Shown piece by piece: positions 28,263 through 39,148 of a stretch of DNA of 64,000 nucleotides (positions are counted from its first letter, which is position 1; every line of letters begins with the position of its first letter). The DNA is from Pandoraea communis. Lineage in GTDB: Bacteria; Pseudomonadota; Gammaproteobacteria; Burkholderiales; Burkholderiaceae. The notes beneath the pieces were generated by a model, which had not been told where the DNA came from, ran no database searches, and worked only from the letters and a program-made list of their open reading frames with translations. The stretch covers positions 434,001 through 498,000 of the forward strand of contig NZ_CABPSJ010000001.1 in NCBI RefSeq assembly GCF_902459745.1. The letters run 5' to 3'. The position numbers and the translations under genes are program-made.

Positions 28263-31200
28263 ATGAACAAGCACCTCTATCGGTTGGTCTGGCGGCATTG
28301 CCGCTTTGATGTCGTCCCCGCACCGGAGACGGCGCAGCAAAGTGCGGGCGCCCCGGCATCGCGCATGCGCCGTGCGCGCAGCAGTGCGCGCTCGTTATTC
28401 CTCTCGCTTTCGCTCAGCCGCGTTTGCCTCGCGTGCATCGTGTTGCTCGGGACCGCAGCGCCCGGGTCGGTGTGGGCAGCCTGCACGGCGGCGGGCAGCG
28501 TGGTGACGTGCAGCGGCGCCGCGAACCCGCTGGCCCCGTCGTATGCGAATGCAGGGAACAACCTCCAGGTGAACGTCAACAGCGGTGCGGGCGTTGGTGT
28601 CCTCCTTGGCATTGGCGGTACTGCGCTGTCGCTGACGGGCAGCAACGTGACGCTCGTGAATGGCGGCAGCATCGACCCCTCGCTGCTCGGCACCATCAGC
28701 ATCCTTTCCAGCGGCACGGTCATCGGCAATGCCAACGCTGGCGGCAGTACGCAAACGGTGACGAACAACGCCGTCATGCGCGGCACAGTGGGCACGCTCG
28801 GCGCGAGCCTGCCGGGTCTTACCGGCCTTGCGCTGACCGTGCAGAACGCCACCAGCGGCACCGCAGTCATCAACAATACCGGCACGCTCGGGGCGACGCC
28901 GCTGCTCGGCGTCTCGCTCACCGGCACCGGCGGCGCCCCCGTGGCGGCGGCGTACGGAGGCGGAGTCGTCAACTTCAGCAACTCGGGTACCGTGCAGGGG
29001 CGCATCGCGTTTGAGACGAGCGGAACACCGGGGGTCGGCAATACGTTCACCAACAGGGGCGCGTTAAGCGGCAGCGTCTCGCTTGGCGCCAACAGCACAA
29101 ACACGTTCACGGCAGTTACCGGCTCGACGCTCGACGATGGCGGCAGCACCGGCATAGCCGCATTGCCCGTCACTGGTTTCAATCTCGGTTTCGCGGCCGC
29201 CGGTGTCATCGACGGCGGCTCGGGCGGCGCCAACTCGCTCGCCCTGATCAACTCGGCAAACGACAATACGACAACCGGCGCCGGCACGCTCAACGGTGCA
29301 AGCTATCTGAACTTCTCGCAAGCCACGTTGAACGGAGGCACCTGGACGCTTCACGGACCGCTGGCCGTCACTTCGACGGCGCTCAACGGCGGCCTCGCCA
29401 TCTTCGACAACCCCGGCAGCTTCGGCACCGGCTCGCTCTCGGCCAGTGGCGGCGAGGTGCAGGCCGCCAGCGCGGGGTTGACCATTGCGCTCCCGGTCAC
29501 ACTCGGAACCAACGGTCTTACGGTCACCGGTGCAAATCCGCTCACCCTCAGCAACGCGGTCAGCGGTAGCGGCAACGTGTCACTGACAGGCACAGGCAAC
29601 CTGACGCTCTCGGGAAACAACACCTATTCCGGCGGCACCGCACTCATTAGCGGCACGCTCATCGCCGGAAGCAACACGGCGTTCGGGAGCGGGGCAATAC
29701 AGGTTTCCGGCACGGGCAACGTGCTGGATGCCAACGCCCCGCTTACCATCTCGAACCCGGTTGCGGTCGGCAGCGGCAGCACCTTGACGTTGGGTGGAAG
29801 CGCACCGCTCACGATAGCCGCACCGATCTCCTCCAGCAATGGCAGTGTCACCAAACAAGGCTCGCAAACGGTCACGCTCACCGCCAATAACACGTTCGGC
29901 GGCGGGATCAATATCGCAGCAGGAACACTGGTGCTATCGGGCGGCGGCAGATTGTTGATCGGGGGCACGCCGTTCGCGCTCACAGGCGCCGGGGCCGTCT
30001 TCGACATGTCGAACGCAGACGGCGACCGGACAGTTACCACGTTCTCGGGCGTGGCGAACACGCAGGTCCTCCTCGGCAGCCACCACCTCACGCTCGGCAG
30101 CAGTGCAGGTAGCACGTTTGCGGGCACAATCAGCGGCACGGGCGGTATCGTCAAGATGAGCAGCGGCACGCAAACGCTCTCAGGTGCGAATGCGTTCACT
30201 GGCGGCACAACGATCAACGCGGGTGGCATCGCGCTCGGCGCGGGCGGCTCGCTGGCCAGCACAGGCGCGGTGTCGCTGCTCGGCAACGGCACCACGTTCG
30301 ACATCTCTCAGGCGGCAGCGCAAACCATCGCCGCATTGACGGGCATCGGGAGTGCGTCGATTGTTCTGGGCGGCAACACCCTGACATTCGGCGATGCGAC
30401 CAATCAGACATTCGCAGGGGCGTTTACCGGCAGTGGCGGCAGCATCGTCAAACAAGGTTCCGGCACGGTGACGCTGACCGGCGCAAGTTCGGCCGATGGC
30501 GGCATCAACGTTCAGACGGGAACGCTTCAGCTTCAAGGCGCCACGTTTGCCGACACCACGCCGCTTTCGCTGACGGGCAGCGGCGCGACGCTGGATCTCT
30601 CCTCTGCTGCGGGCATGACATTCGGTGCGCTCTCCGGAGTGACCGGATCGAGTGTGTTGATCGGCAGTCAGACACTGACCGTCGGTAACGCCGGAAACTC
30701 GACATTCGGCGGAACGATCTCGGGCTCGGGCGGGATCGTCAAGCAAGGCACGGGCTCGCTCCTGCTCACCGGAGCGCAAGCCTTCACCGGTGGCATAAAC
30801 GTCACGGCGGGGCAACTCACCCTGCAGGGTAACAACGTGCTGGCTAACCGCAACGTCGTAACGCTCGCGAATGGCACCGCGTTCGATGTCAGCGGCGCCG
30901 GGGCGGAGAGTATCGGTTCACTGATCGGCGCGTCCAACAGTCAGGTCACGTTGGGCAACAACACGCTCACGCTCGGCGACAGCGCCAGCAACACCTTCGC
31001 GGGCAGCATCAGTGGCACAGGGGGTATCGTCAAACGTGGCGCGGGCACGCAAACACTGACCGGACAGAATGCCTTCACGGGACAGATCAGCATCGCGGAC
31101 GGAACGCTGGCCCTCGGCGGCACAGGAACGCTTTCCGGCAACGCCGTCACCCTGGCCAGCGGTGCTGCACTCGACATCAGCCAAGGCGCGAACCAGGCCA

Positions 31201-34200
31201 TCGGCGCGCTGTCCGGGGCCGCGTTCAGCACGATTATCCTTGGCAGCAACACGCTCACCTTTGGCGACAGCAGCAATCAAACCTTCGCGGGCAGACTGAC
31301 CGGTAACGGGGGGGGTATCGTCAAGCTCGGCACGGGCACGCAGACAATTACCGCACAGCAGGCGTTTACGGGAGGCATTGTGATCGGCGGCGGGGCCCTC
31401 GTCATCAGCGCGGGCGGAGGCTTGTCTGCGCAGAACGCCGTAACACTGGGCAACACGACAACGCTTGATATCGGCGCTGCAGGCGCGCAAACCATCGGTT
31501 CACTCAGTGGCGGCACGGGGCAAGTCTTGATCGGCGCGAACACGCTAACGTTCGGCGACAACACCAATGAGACATTCAACGGCAGCATTCACGGCACCGG
31601 GTCACTGATCAAACAAGGCGGCGGCGTGCAGACGCTTACCGGTGTCAGCGACTTCACCGGCGGAATCCATGTCACCGACGGCGGCCTTCAGTTGAGCAAC
31701 GCGAATGCGATCGGCACCGGCGCGCTAACGATGGACGACCAGACGACGCTCAACAATACCCAAGTAATGACGCTCGGCAACGACATCAGGCTGGGCGGAA
31801 CAGCGACCATCGGCGGGGATCAAAATCTGACGTTGACGGGGGGCGTGTCGGGGAACGGTGCGCTGCTAAAAGTTGGCCCCGCGACGTTGACGCTGGACGG
31901 CTTAGGCACATGGACGCGGGGTACGACCATCACCGATGGCACACTCGCGCTCGGTGCCAGTGGCTCGCTCTCCACGCCGGGCGGGCTTGTATTGATCGGT
32001 CCAGCGGCAACGTTCGATATTAGCGGCGGTGCCGGCGTGCAGACCGTCGGCGCACTCTCAGGCACCGGAGGCACGATTGCCCTGGGCGCCAACACGCTGA
32101 TCTTTGGCGATACGAGCAATCAGTTATTTGCGGCGACGCTGACCGGCACGGGCGGCATCGTCAAGCAGAACTCGGGCACGCAGACATTTACGGCGCCTCA
32201 GCGCTTTACCGGCAGCATCAATATCGCCAATGGGACGATTGCACTTAGCGGTAGCGGATCGCTTCAGGGGAGCAACGCGCTGACACTGAGCGGTTCGAAC
32301 AGCGGGTTCGATATCAGCGGGAGCGGCGCCACGATCATTGGCGCGTTGAACGGCGTGTCCGGCAGTGCCATCTTGCTCGGGTCCCATAATTTGACGTTCG
32401 GCAGCAACGCCGCCGCGTCGTTTGACGGTGAGATTCACGGGACCGGCTCGCTCATCAAGACAGGCGATGGCGTGCAGAGCTTCCTGAGCGCCAGCGACTT
32501 CTCGGGGGGATTGTCCGCGAATGGAGGGGGGCTCATCGCCGGCAACGATAGCGCCTTCGGCACGGGAGCCCTGACCCTCAACGGCAACATCAGCCTCGAC
32601 AGCACGCAAGCGGTCACGCTTGGCAACAACTTCGGCCTGACCGGCACGTTGACGGTGCTCGGCAGCAACAATCTCACGCTCAACGGTGTGCTCTCCGGCA
32701 CCGGCGGCCTGACCAAGACCGGCGCCGCAACGCTGACACTGGGCGGCAGCAATACCTACACAGGGCCGACGGCAATCGACGCGGGCACCCTGGCGCTGGG
32801 CGCGGGAGCATCGCTTGACGCATTAGGCTCGGTCAATGTCGCCGCTGGCGCGACGCTCGACCTCTCTGCGGGCAACGGGACGCAGATCATCGGCCCCATC
32901 GATGGCGCGGGAACCGTCAACATCGGTAACCTTCTGACGGAGATCGGCAGTGCCGGCAACGGCATCTTTAGCGGCAACATCGCCGGCACGGGGTCGGTCG
33001 TCAAGATTGGCACCGGCACGGAAACGCTCGAAGGGCAGAGCACCTACACGGGCGGTACCGTCGTGCAGGCGGGCACGCTGGCATTGAGCGGCGCGGGCGC
33101 CCTCGCAACGAACGGTGCGCTCACCCTGAACAACGCCGGCTCGATATTCGACATCTCCGGCGCCAACGGGCCGAGAGCGGTCGGCGCGCTCACCGCCGAT
33201 GCCGGCACCCTGATTCAACTCGGCAGCAACACGTTGACCTTCGGTGACGCGACCAGCCATACCGTCGCGGGCATCATCAGTGGCAGCGGCGGCATCGTCA
33301 AACAAGGCAGCGGAACCACGACGGTACTCGGACTGCAGCAGTACACCGGGACCACCACGATAGCCAACGGCAGGCTCGCCATCGGCGCGACCGGCAGTCT
33401 TGGCGCCAGCGCGTCGGTGGCATTGACGGCCCCGGGAGCGGTGTTCGACATCAGTGCGGCGGGTAATCAGTCGCTGGCCCATCTCTCGGGGAGTGGCGGC
33501 AGTGTCGTGCTCGGAGGCGGCAGTCCCTTGCGGGTGGGCAACAACGACAACGCCACGCTGGCGAGCGCCATCTCGGGGACTGGCGCGCTGATCATGGACG
33601 GCAGCGGCGCATTGACGCTGACCGGACGGAACACCTTTGCCGGCAACATCGGTGTGGACAGCGGTACGCTCGCGCTGGGCGCCGGTGGCACGTTGTCCAA
33701 TACAAACAACGTGGCGCTCGCTTCCGGCGGGACATTCGACGTGAGCGCGGCTATCGCGCCCGTCATCGGATCGCTCGACGGCGCGGCAGGCAGCACGGTC
33801 AACACGGGCACCCAGGTGCTCACGCTGGGCAGTGCAACCGATGCGACGTTCAGCGGCACACTCAATGGCACCGGCAGCCTCGTCAAACAAAGCAGCGGCA
33901 CGCAAACCTTCAATGGCGGCGCCGCACTGACCGTCGACGTGCATATCGACGCCGGCACCGTCGCCCTGCGCAACGGCACACAACTCGGTGGCAAGACCGT
34001 TAGCCTCGACGGCGCAACCGGGGTACTCGACATCTCGACGGGCCCCAATCAAGCCGTCGCTTCGATCACGGGTGTCGCAGGCAGCGCCCTCAACCTCGGC
34101 AACACGGCACTGACGCTTGAGAACGCTGGCAGCGGGTCACTGGCGTCGAACATTCACGGTGCCGGCGGCAGCCTCGTCAAACTCGGCAACGGCGTGCAGA

Positions 34201-37200
34201 CACTGGCGGGCAACAACGATTTCACGGGCGGGATCAATGTTCAGGCCGGTGGTATCTCGGTCGGCAGCAACACCGCATTGGGGACGGGAACCGCAACTTT
34301 TGCCGACGGAACCTCGCTCGACTCGACGCAGGACAGTACGTTGGGAAATCAGATCGCGCTCGATGGCAATCTCGATGTCGTGGGCTCCAACCATCTCACG
34401 CTCAACGGGTCGCTCAGCGGTGCAGGCGGCATTACGAAAAACGGTGGTGCGACGCTGACGCTTAACGGTCAGAACACTTACGCAGGCGCGACGACCATCA
34501 ACGACGGCACAGTGGCGCTCGGAGCCGGTGCGAGCCTCGACTCCAATGGTGTCGTCGACGTGGCGACAGGGGCGACCTTCGATCTGTCGGCGGGCAATGG
34601 CACGCAAACGTTCGGTGCGCTCACGGGGGGCGGTTCCATCAACATGGGCAGCAATGCCCTCGATATCGGCACGAACGGCATCGACGAAGTCTTCAGCGGC
34701 GGCGTGATCGGCACCGGCAGCGTCGTTAAGGTCGGCGCAGGAACCGAGACGATGACCGGCACGAATACGTACACCGGCGGGACGGTCGTGCAAGGCGGTA
34801 CGCTCGCGTTGGGCGGCGCCGGAACGTTGTCGGCGTCGGGCGCGCTCACCTTGCAGAACCCGGGGACAACGTTCGACATTTCCGGAGCCAACGGCAACCG
34901 TGCTGTCGGCGCGCTCACGACACAGACGGGCACGAACGTCGCGCTTGGCAACAACACGCTGACGTTCGGCGATGCGTCGAGCCATACCGTGAGCGGCACG
35001 ATCACCGGCACGGGCGGCATCGTCAAACAAGGCAGCGGCACGCAAACGCTCGTGGGCCAACAACAGTTCACGGGCACGACCACCATTGCAGGTGGCACGC
35101 TCGCCCTCGGCGCGACGGGCCAACTGGCGAACGGTGCGAACGTGGCCCTGGCCGGCAGCCACGCAACGTTCGATATTTCCGCGGCGGGGAATCAGACACT
35201 CGGGACGCTGGCGGGCACCGGCGCCAGTGTGAACCTTGGCGGCAATACCCTGACGTTCGGCAATGGCACGAACCAGTCGCTGGCTGCGTCTATCGCCGGG
35301 GCGGGCAGCGTCGTCAAGACCGGGTCGGGCACGCAAACGCTGACCGGCCAAAACACCTTCACCGGCGCTATCGACGTGGCAAACGGTACCGTCGCCCTCG
35401 CCGCGGGCGGCACGCTCTCCGGGGCCAACAATGTCTCGTTGGTCGCCGGGACCACGCTGAACATCACGCAGGCCTCGGCCCCCGTCGTCATTGCGGGTCT
35501 GAACGGCGCCGCTGGCGCCACCGTGGCGCTCGGCCCCCAATCGCTCACGTTCGGGGGGGCGGCGAGCAGCACGTTCAATGGTGTCATCTCCGGCACGGGC
35601 GGCATCACCAAACAAGGCACCGCCACCGTGACGCTCGGGGGTAACAACACATTCTCCGGCACAACGTCTGTCACGGCCGGCATGTTGGCGCTCGGCGCTT
35701 CGGGACAAGTGACAAGCAGTGGGGGCCTGGCATTGCGCAATGCGGGTTCGACGTTCAACGCGTCCGCTTCGTCAGTACCGCTGGCATTCGCCTCCCTCGC
35801 CGCAGACGTTGGCACGCAACTGGTCCTCGGCAGCGGCGGGCTGATCACCGGCGACAGCGGGAATCACATTTTCAACGGCACGCTCTCGGGCGCGGGCGGT
35901 CTGGTCAAGAACGGCAGCGGCGCACTCTCGTTGGGTGCGGCGAACACGTTCTCCGGCGGCACAACGTTGAATGCAGGGACGCTCGCCGTCGGCAGTAGTA
36001 CGGCACTCGGGACTGGCCCGCTCACCGTGACCGGCAGCGCCACGCTCACTGCGGGTTCCCTGGTCAGCGCGCCGGTCCCCGTGAGGAAGGGCCTGATGAA
36101 CGGGGGCGGCATCACATTGGCGAACAACGTGACACTGAGTAACGGCGTAACACTCGGCCTCTCCGGCGCTACGCCGCTCGCCCTCACCGGCGACGTTTCG
36201 GGCAACGGCAGGCTCGCACTGAACGACTCGCAAGGCGTCACGCTGGCCGGCAATAACAGCTACACGGGCGGCACGGCAGTCAACGGCGGGACCGTGGCTG
36301 TCACCTCCGCGACCGGCCTCGGCACCGGCGCGCTTACGATCTCGCAAGGCACCGTGACAACGCAGGGTGTCGACGTCGTGCTGCCGTCACTGAGCGGCAC
36401 GGCACAAGGGGGGCTCGACATCAACGGTGGTGCAGTCACCCTCGCGGCCGGCAACTTCCCCGGCAGCATCTCGGGCAGTGGCGGGCTGACGAAGACCGGC
36501 AGCGGCACGCTCACGCTCGGCATGGCAAACCCGCTCACCGGCCCGACCACGGTCGCGGGCGGCACACTCAATATCGGCAACCTCCCCAACTCGCCGGTGT
36601 CGGTGCTGGCGGGCGCCACGCTGATGACACCCGCTTCGCCGTCGCCATTGCAAGCAGGCGTCGGGCTGATGGCCCCCGTTAGCAGCACAGGCGCGCAAAC
36701 CGGGTCGCTGACCGCAGCGAGCGGCAGCCAGATCATTGTCAGCTCGCCCGGTGCGATATTGGCTGTCAACGGCAATCTCACGCTTGAGCCGGGTTCGACG
36801 CTGCAAGTGAGCGTAACGCCCGGTACCCCGCCCGGTCAGGTGGATGCGACCGGCAGTGCATCGATCGGCGGCGCCAATCTCGTCGTCAACGCGACACCGG
36901 GTACGCAACCGGCCGACGTCTCAGGGGACGTGGTCGTCTCGGCGCCTGGCGGTGTCTCGGGGACGTTCGCATCGGCATCGACCAACCTGCTCTATCTCAC
37001 CCCGCTGGTCACCTACACGGCGACCACTGCACTGTTGTCATTCGAGTCCAACGCCACGCCTTTCCCGACTGGCGCAGCCACGCCGAATCAGAAGGCGGCA
37101 GCGGGCGCGGTCGAGGCACTCGGCGCGGGCAGCGCGCTCTACCAGGCGGCGCTTGGCCTCACCGCCGACACGGCGCCGGCCGCTTTCGAGAGTCTTGACG

Positions 37201-38234
37201 GCAGCATGTACGCATCGATCAAATCGATGCTGCTGAGCCAAAGTCAGGTGGCGCGCGACGCCGTCTCACAACGACTGCGCGAAAGTCTCTCGCTTGGGCA
37301 GGATTGTGACGGCGCTTGGTCGGACGACAAGTCTTCGCTCACTGACCAGACACCGGCCAAGCGCAATAGCGACTGCCGCGCACAGCATCGGGTAACACAA
37401 GCATGGGCGTCGGTCTACGGCAACAACGGTCAGTTGCGCGCCAAGCCGGTCGCTGACGGTGGCTCCGGCGCCTCGACATTACATCGCCGAGGCATGGGAG
37501 TGCTGGCCGGTGTCGACGTGCCGCTGGGCGACGCGTGGCGTGCCGGCGGGTTCGGCGGCCTCGGACATAGCACCTTCGACACTGGGCCGGGGGCTTCCGG
37601 AAAGAGCAACGACGCGCAGATCGGTGCCTACATTAACCGTCGTTTCGGACGCCTGGGCGCCACGATCGGCGGTGCATACGCATGGCAGCAGATCAGTTCG
37701 CAGCGCGGCATCTCCATCGGCCCTATCGTGCAGACGGTACGGGGAAGCTACGACGCGTCCGTATGGCAGATCTTCGGTGAAGCCGCATGGCGATTGGACG
37801 CCGGCCCCGCCAGCATTGAGCCGTTCGCCAACATGGCGTACGCCCGTGTAAGCTCCGGCGCCTTCGACGAAACGGGCAGCATCGCTGCGCTTCACGCCGA
37901 CGAGCAATCGCAAGGCATCGCGTTCTCGACAGCCGGTCTGCGTGGCGAGATGGCTTTCGGCACCGGTTCGGCTGCCATGGGACGCGTGCGTTTGTCGGCA
38001 GGCTGGCGTCACGCCTACGGCGCGAACACGCCGGACATGCGATTGGCATTCTCCGGCGCCTCGTCAGCCTTCACGGTGGCGGGGGTTCCCATCGCACGCG
38101 ATGCTGCGGTGGTCAGCGCTGGCGTGGACGCCTTCATCGGCGCCGCACTGACCGTTGGCGTGAGCTATTCGGGCCAGTTCAGCAGCAAGCTCAGCGATAA
38201 CGCGGTATACGGCAACCTCAACTGGCGTTTCTGA
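28263..38234 (+). CDS. giant autotransporter (type Va) with PATR repeats
   Basis: The protein has 3,323 residues. The ATG at 28263 starts an ESPR-type signal (MNKHLYRLVWRH), followed by a hydrophobic core and a likely cut after SVWA. The passenger, about 2,900 residues rich in Gly, Ser, Thr and Asn, is a predicted beta-helix built of about 25 copies of a unit close to G-T-G-G-I-V-K-Q-G-S-G-T-Q-T-L-T-G...FTGGT...G-T-L-A-L-G, the passenger-associated transport repeat. A linker with two cysteines and a C-terminal 12-strand barrel (roughly the last 280 residues) end in NLNWRF with the terminal Phe needed for barrel insertion. It probably displays an adhesin on the surface. No protease triad was recognised. 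Confidence 0.93.
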   Translation: MNKHLYRLVWRHCRFDVVPAPETAQQSAGAPASRMRRARSSARSLFLSLSLSRVCLACIVLLGTAAPGSVWAACTAAGSVVTCSGAANPLAPSYANAGNNLQVNVNSGAGVGVLLGIGGTALSLTGSNVTLVNGGSIDPSLLGTISILSSGTVIGNANAGGSTQTVTNNAVMRGTVGTLGASLPGLTGLALTVQNATSGTAVINNTGTLGATPLLGVSLTGTGGAPVAAAYGGGVVNFSNSGTVQGRIAFETSGTPGVGNTFTNRGALSGSVSLGANSTNTFTAVTGSTLDDGGSTGIAALPVTGFNLGFAAAGVIDGGSGGANSLALINSANDNTTTGAGTLNGASYLNFSQATLNGGTWTLHGPLAVTSTALNGGLAIFDNPGSFGTGSLSASGGEVQAASAGLTIALPVTLGTNGLTVTGANPLTLSNAVSGSGNVSLTGTGNLTLSGNNTYSGGTALISGTLIAGSNTAFGSGAIQVSGTGNVLDANAPLTISNPVAVGSGSTLTLGGSAPLTIAAPISSSNGSVTKQGSQTVTLTANNTFGGGINIAAGTLVLSGGGRLLIGGTPFALTGAGAVFDMSNADGDRTVTTFSGVANTQVLLGSHHLTLGSSAGSTFAGTISGTGGIVKMSSGTQTLSGANAFTGGTTINAGGIALGAGGSLASTGAVSLLGNGTTFDISQAAAQTIAALTGIGSASIVLGGNTLTFGDATNQTFAGAFTGSGGSIVKQGSGTVTLTGASSADGGINVQTGTLQLQGATFADTTPLSLTGSGATLDLSSAAGMTFGALSGVTGSSVLIGSQTLTVGNAGNSTFGGTISGSGGIVKQGTGSLLLTGAQAFTGGINVTAGQLTLQGNNVLANRNVVTLANGTAFDVSGAGAESIGSLIGASNSQVTLGNNTLTLGDSASNTFAGSISGTGGIVKRGAGTQTLTGQNAFTGQISIADGTLALGGTGTLSGNAVTLASGAALDISQGANQAIGALSGAAFSTIILGSNTLTFGDSSNQTFAGRLTGNGGGIVKLGTGTQTITAQQAFTGGIVIGGGALVISAGGGLSAQNAVTLGNTTTLDIGAAGAQTIGSLSGGTGQVLIGANTLTFGDNTNETFNGSIHGTGSLIKQGGGVQTLTGVSDFTGGIHVTDGGLQLSNANAIGTGALTMDDQTTLNNTQVMTLGNDIRLGGTATIGGDQNLTLTGGVSGNGALLKVGPATLTLDGLGTWTRGTTITDGTLALGASGSLSTPGGLVLIGPAATFDISGGAGVQTVGALSGTGGTIALGANTLIFGDTSNQLFAATLTGTGGIVKQNSGTQTFTAPQRFTGSINIANGTIALSGSGSLQGSNALTLSGSNSGFDISGSGATIIGALNGVSGSAILLGSHNLTFGSNAAASFDGEIHGTGSLIKTGDGVQSFLSASDFSGGLSANGGGLIAGNDSAFGTGALTLNGNISLDSTQAVTLGNNFGLTGTLTVLGSNNLTLNGVLSGTGGLTKTGAATLTLGGSNTYTGPTAIDAGTLALGAGASLDALGSVNVAAGATLDLSAGNGTQIIGPIDGAGTVNIGNLLTEIGSAGNGIFSGNIAGTGSVVKIGTGTETLEGQSTYTGGTVVQAGTLALSGAGALATNGALTLNNAGSIFDISGANGPRAVGALTADAGTLIQLGSNTLTFGDATSHTVAGIISGSGGIVKQGSGTTTVLGLQQYTGTTTIANGRLAIGATGSLGASASVALTAPGAVFDISAAGNQSLAHLSGSGGSVVLGGGSPLRVGNNDNATLASAISGTGALIMDGSGALTLTGRNTFAGNIGVDSGTLALGAGGTLSNTNNVALASGGTFDVSAAIAPVIGSLDGAAGSTVNTGTQVLTLGSATDATFSGTLNGTGSLVKQSSGTQTFNGGAALTVDVHIDAGTVALRNGTQLGGKTVSLDGATGVLDISTGPNQAVASITGVAGSALNLGNTALTLENAGSGSLASNIHGAGGSLVKLGNGVQTLAGNNDFTGGINVQAGGISVGSNTALGTGTATFADGTSLDSTQDSTLGNQIALDGNLDVVGSNHLTLNGSLSGAGGITKNGGATLTLNGQNTYAGATTINDGTVALGAGASLDSNGVVDVATGATFDLSAGNGTQTFGALTGGGSINMGSNALDIGTNGIDEVFSGGVIGTGSVVKVGAGTETMTGTNTYTGGTVVQGGTLALGGAGTLSASGALTLQNPGTTFDISGANGNRAVGALTTQTGTNVALGNNTLTFGDASSHTVSGTITGTGGIVKQGSGTQTLVGQQQFTGTTTIAGGTLALGATGQLANGANVALAGSHATFDISAAGNQTLGTLAGTGASVNLGGNTLTFGNGTNQSLAASIAGAGSVVKTGSGTQTLTGQNTFTGAIDVANGTVALAAGGTLSGANNVSLVAGTTLNITQASAPVVIAGLNGAAGATVALGPQSLTFGGAASSTFNGVISGTGGITKQGTATVTLGGNNTFSGTTSVTAGMLALGASGQVTSSGGLALRNAGSTFNASASSVPLAFASLAADVGTQLVLGSGGLITGDSGNHIFNGTLSGAGGLVKNGSGALSLGAANTFSGGTTLNAGTLAVGSSTALGTGPLTVTGSATLTAGSLVSAPVPVRKGLMNGGGITLANNVTLSNGVTLGLSGATPLALTGDVSGNGRLALNDSQGVTLAGNNSYTGGTAVNGGTVAVTSATGLGTGALTISQGTVTTQGVDVVLPSLSGTAQGGLDINGGAVTLAAGNFPGSISGSGGLTKTGSGTLTLGMANPLTGPTTVAGGTLNIGNLPNSPVSVLAGATLMTPASPSPLQAGVGLMAPVSSTGAQTGSLTAASGSQIIVSSPGAILAVNGNLTLEPGSTLQVSVTPGTPPGQVDATGSASIGGANLVVNATPGTQPADVSGDVVVSAPGGVSGTFASASTNLLYLTPLVTYTATTALLSFESNATPFPTGAATPNQKAAAGAVEALGAGSALYQAALGLTADTAPAAFESLDGSMYASIKSMLLSQSQVARDAVSQRLRESLSLGQDCDGAWSDDKSSLTDQTPAKRNSDCRAQHRVTQAWASVYGNNGQLRAKPVADGGSGASTLHRRGMGVLAGVDVPLGDAWRAGGFGGLGHSTFDTGPGASGKSNDAQIGAYINRRFGRLGATIGGAYAWQQISSQRGISIGPIVQTVRGSYDASVWQIFGEAAWRLDAGPASIEPFANMAYARVSSGAFDETGSIAALHADEQSQGIAFSTAGLRGEMAFGTGSAAMGRVRLSAGWRHAYGANTPDMRLAFSGASSAFTVAGVPIARDAAVVSAGVDAFIGAALTVGVSYSGQFSSKLSDNAVYGNLNWRF
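32433..35639 (+). repeat. higher-order internal duplication within the autotransporter gene
   Basis: Two blocks of about 1.49 kb, 32433-33920 and 34152-35639, encode the same ordered series of sub-repeats: IHG..GSL.K, ASLD..G.VDVA-type, GGTVVQ.GTLAL, DISGANG.RAVGAL, and DISAAGNQ.L. They are offset by 1,719 bases. A partial third copy begins near 31587. The two are diverged at many positions, so the duplication is not recent. Confidence 0.7.
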
Positions 38235-38397
38235 CACGCACCTCGCGGACAGGCGCAGGCCGAATGCAGAGGAGAAGCCTTGAGCCGGCGGCGCGATCTG
38301 GCGTCGCCGGCCGAGGGCGAGACTCGCCGGCATCGATCGCCTCCGGTAAGCTCTTGGGTGTCGCGCGCTTGCGCGTCCACCCCGGAGGTTGTCCCCC

Positions 38398-38844
38398 ATG
38401 TCGTCATCGAAAGCCACCGACGTTGCGCCACCGGCCAAGGCCAGCGCGGCTCGCAAGCGCGGCGCCAAGCACCCCGAGATTCTCTTCAAGCGCGTCTATG
38501 ACGCCCCCGATCCCGCCGACGGACAACGCATCCTCGCCGACCGTCTCTGGCCGCGCGGTCTCGCCAAGCTCAAGGCGCAGATCGACTTCTGGGCCAAGGA
38601 CGTCACGCCGAGCACACCGCTTCGCCAGTGGTTTCACCAGCATCCCGAGCAGTTCGACGAATTCCGCCAACGCTTTCTTGACGAACTCGCCGCGCTCGAT
38701 GCCGAGCGCAACGCCATGCTCGCCGAACTTCGAACACGATTGACCGAAGGCCGGGTCACGTTGCTCACCGCCGCCCATCAACTCGAAGACGACGAAGCGC
38801 ACACGCACCTTCATGTGCTGCGCGACTTCCTCGTTTCGCGTTAG
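38398..38844 (+). CDS. DUF488 family protein (YeaO-like)
   Basis: The protein has 148 residues; GGAGG lies nine bases before the ATG at 38398. After a Lys/Ala-rich start it shows the DUF488 motifs FKRVYDAPDPADGQRILADRLWPRG and VTLLTAAHQLEDDEAHTH. No function is established for the family. It stands alone, between the autotransporter gene and a second MFS gene. Confidence 0.85.
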   Translation: MSSSKATDVAPPAKASAARKRGAKHPEILFKRVYDAPDPADGQRILADRLWPRGLAKLKAQIDFWAKDVTPSTPLRQWFHQHPEQFDEFRQRFLDELAALDAERNAMLAELRTRLTEGRVTLLTAAHQLEDDEAHTHLHVLRDFLVSR

Positions 38845-39148
38845 ACCGATTTTGCCCATCGCGGTGAGCTGATGGCATCGACGAAGGCCGGAGCGGCGGC
38901 GTAGTTCGCCAGACACATACTTCGACACGGCATTCCGCCCTTTAAAACGATGCAGCAAGACGTCGATGCCGTGGAAACCCACATAACATCTGGCGTCGCA
39001 CGCGAACGCGACGGGCCGCGGCGAAGTTTGCTATAACGCACACAGCGCAGCCCTCATGTCTGCCTTGTGCGGCGCAGCCTGCCTATCGTCCGCTGCATCC
39101 GCTGTCCCCGGCGACGCACGAGATGACGTGCGCCGTCTCGAATTTCCA
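38845..39148. other. intergenic region
   Basis: These 304 bases hold no recognisable feature besides a possible upstream ATG (39056) in frame with the MFS gene, which would add 31 residues of non-conserved appearance. Confidence 0.3.

Noticed and set aside
32823-35708. Long minus-strand open frames under the autotransporter gene
   Set aside because: They reflect the repeated GC-rich codons of the passenger; the Arg/Ala-rich translations have no start signals.
29600-36600. Repeated short sequences that might suggest a CRISPR array
   Set aside because: The repeats are in frame, of protein origin, diverged in third positions and not separated by unique spacers of fixed size.
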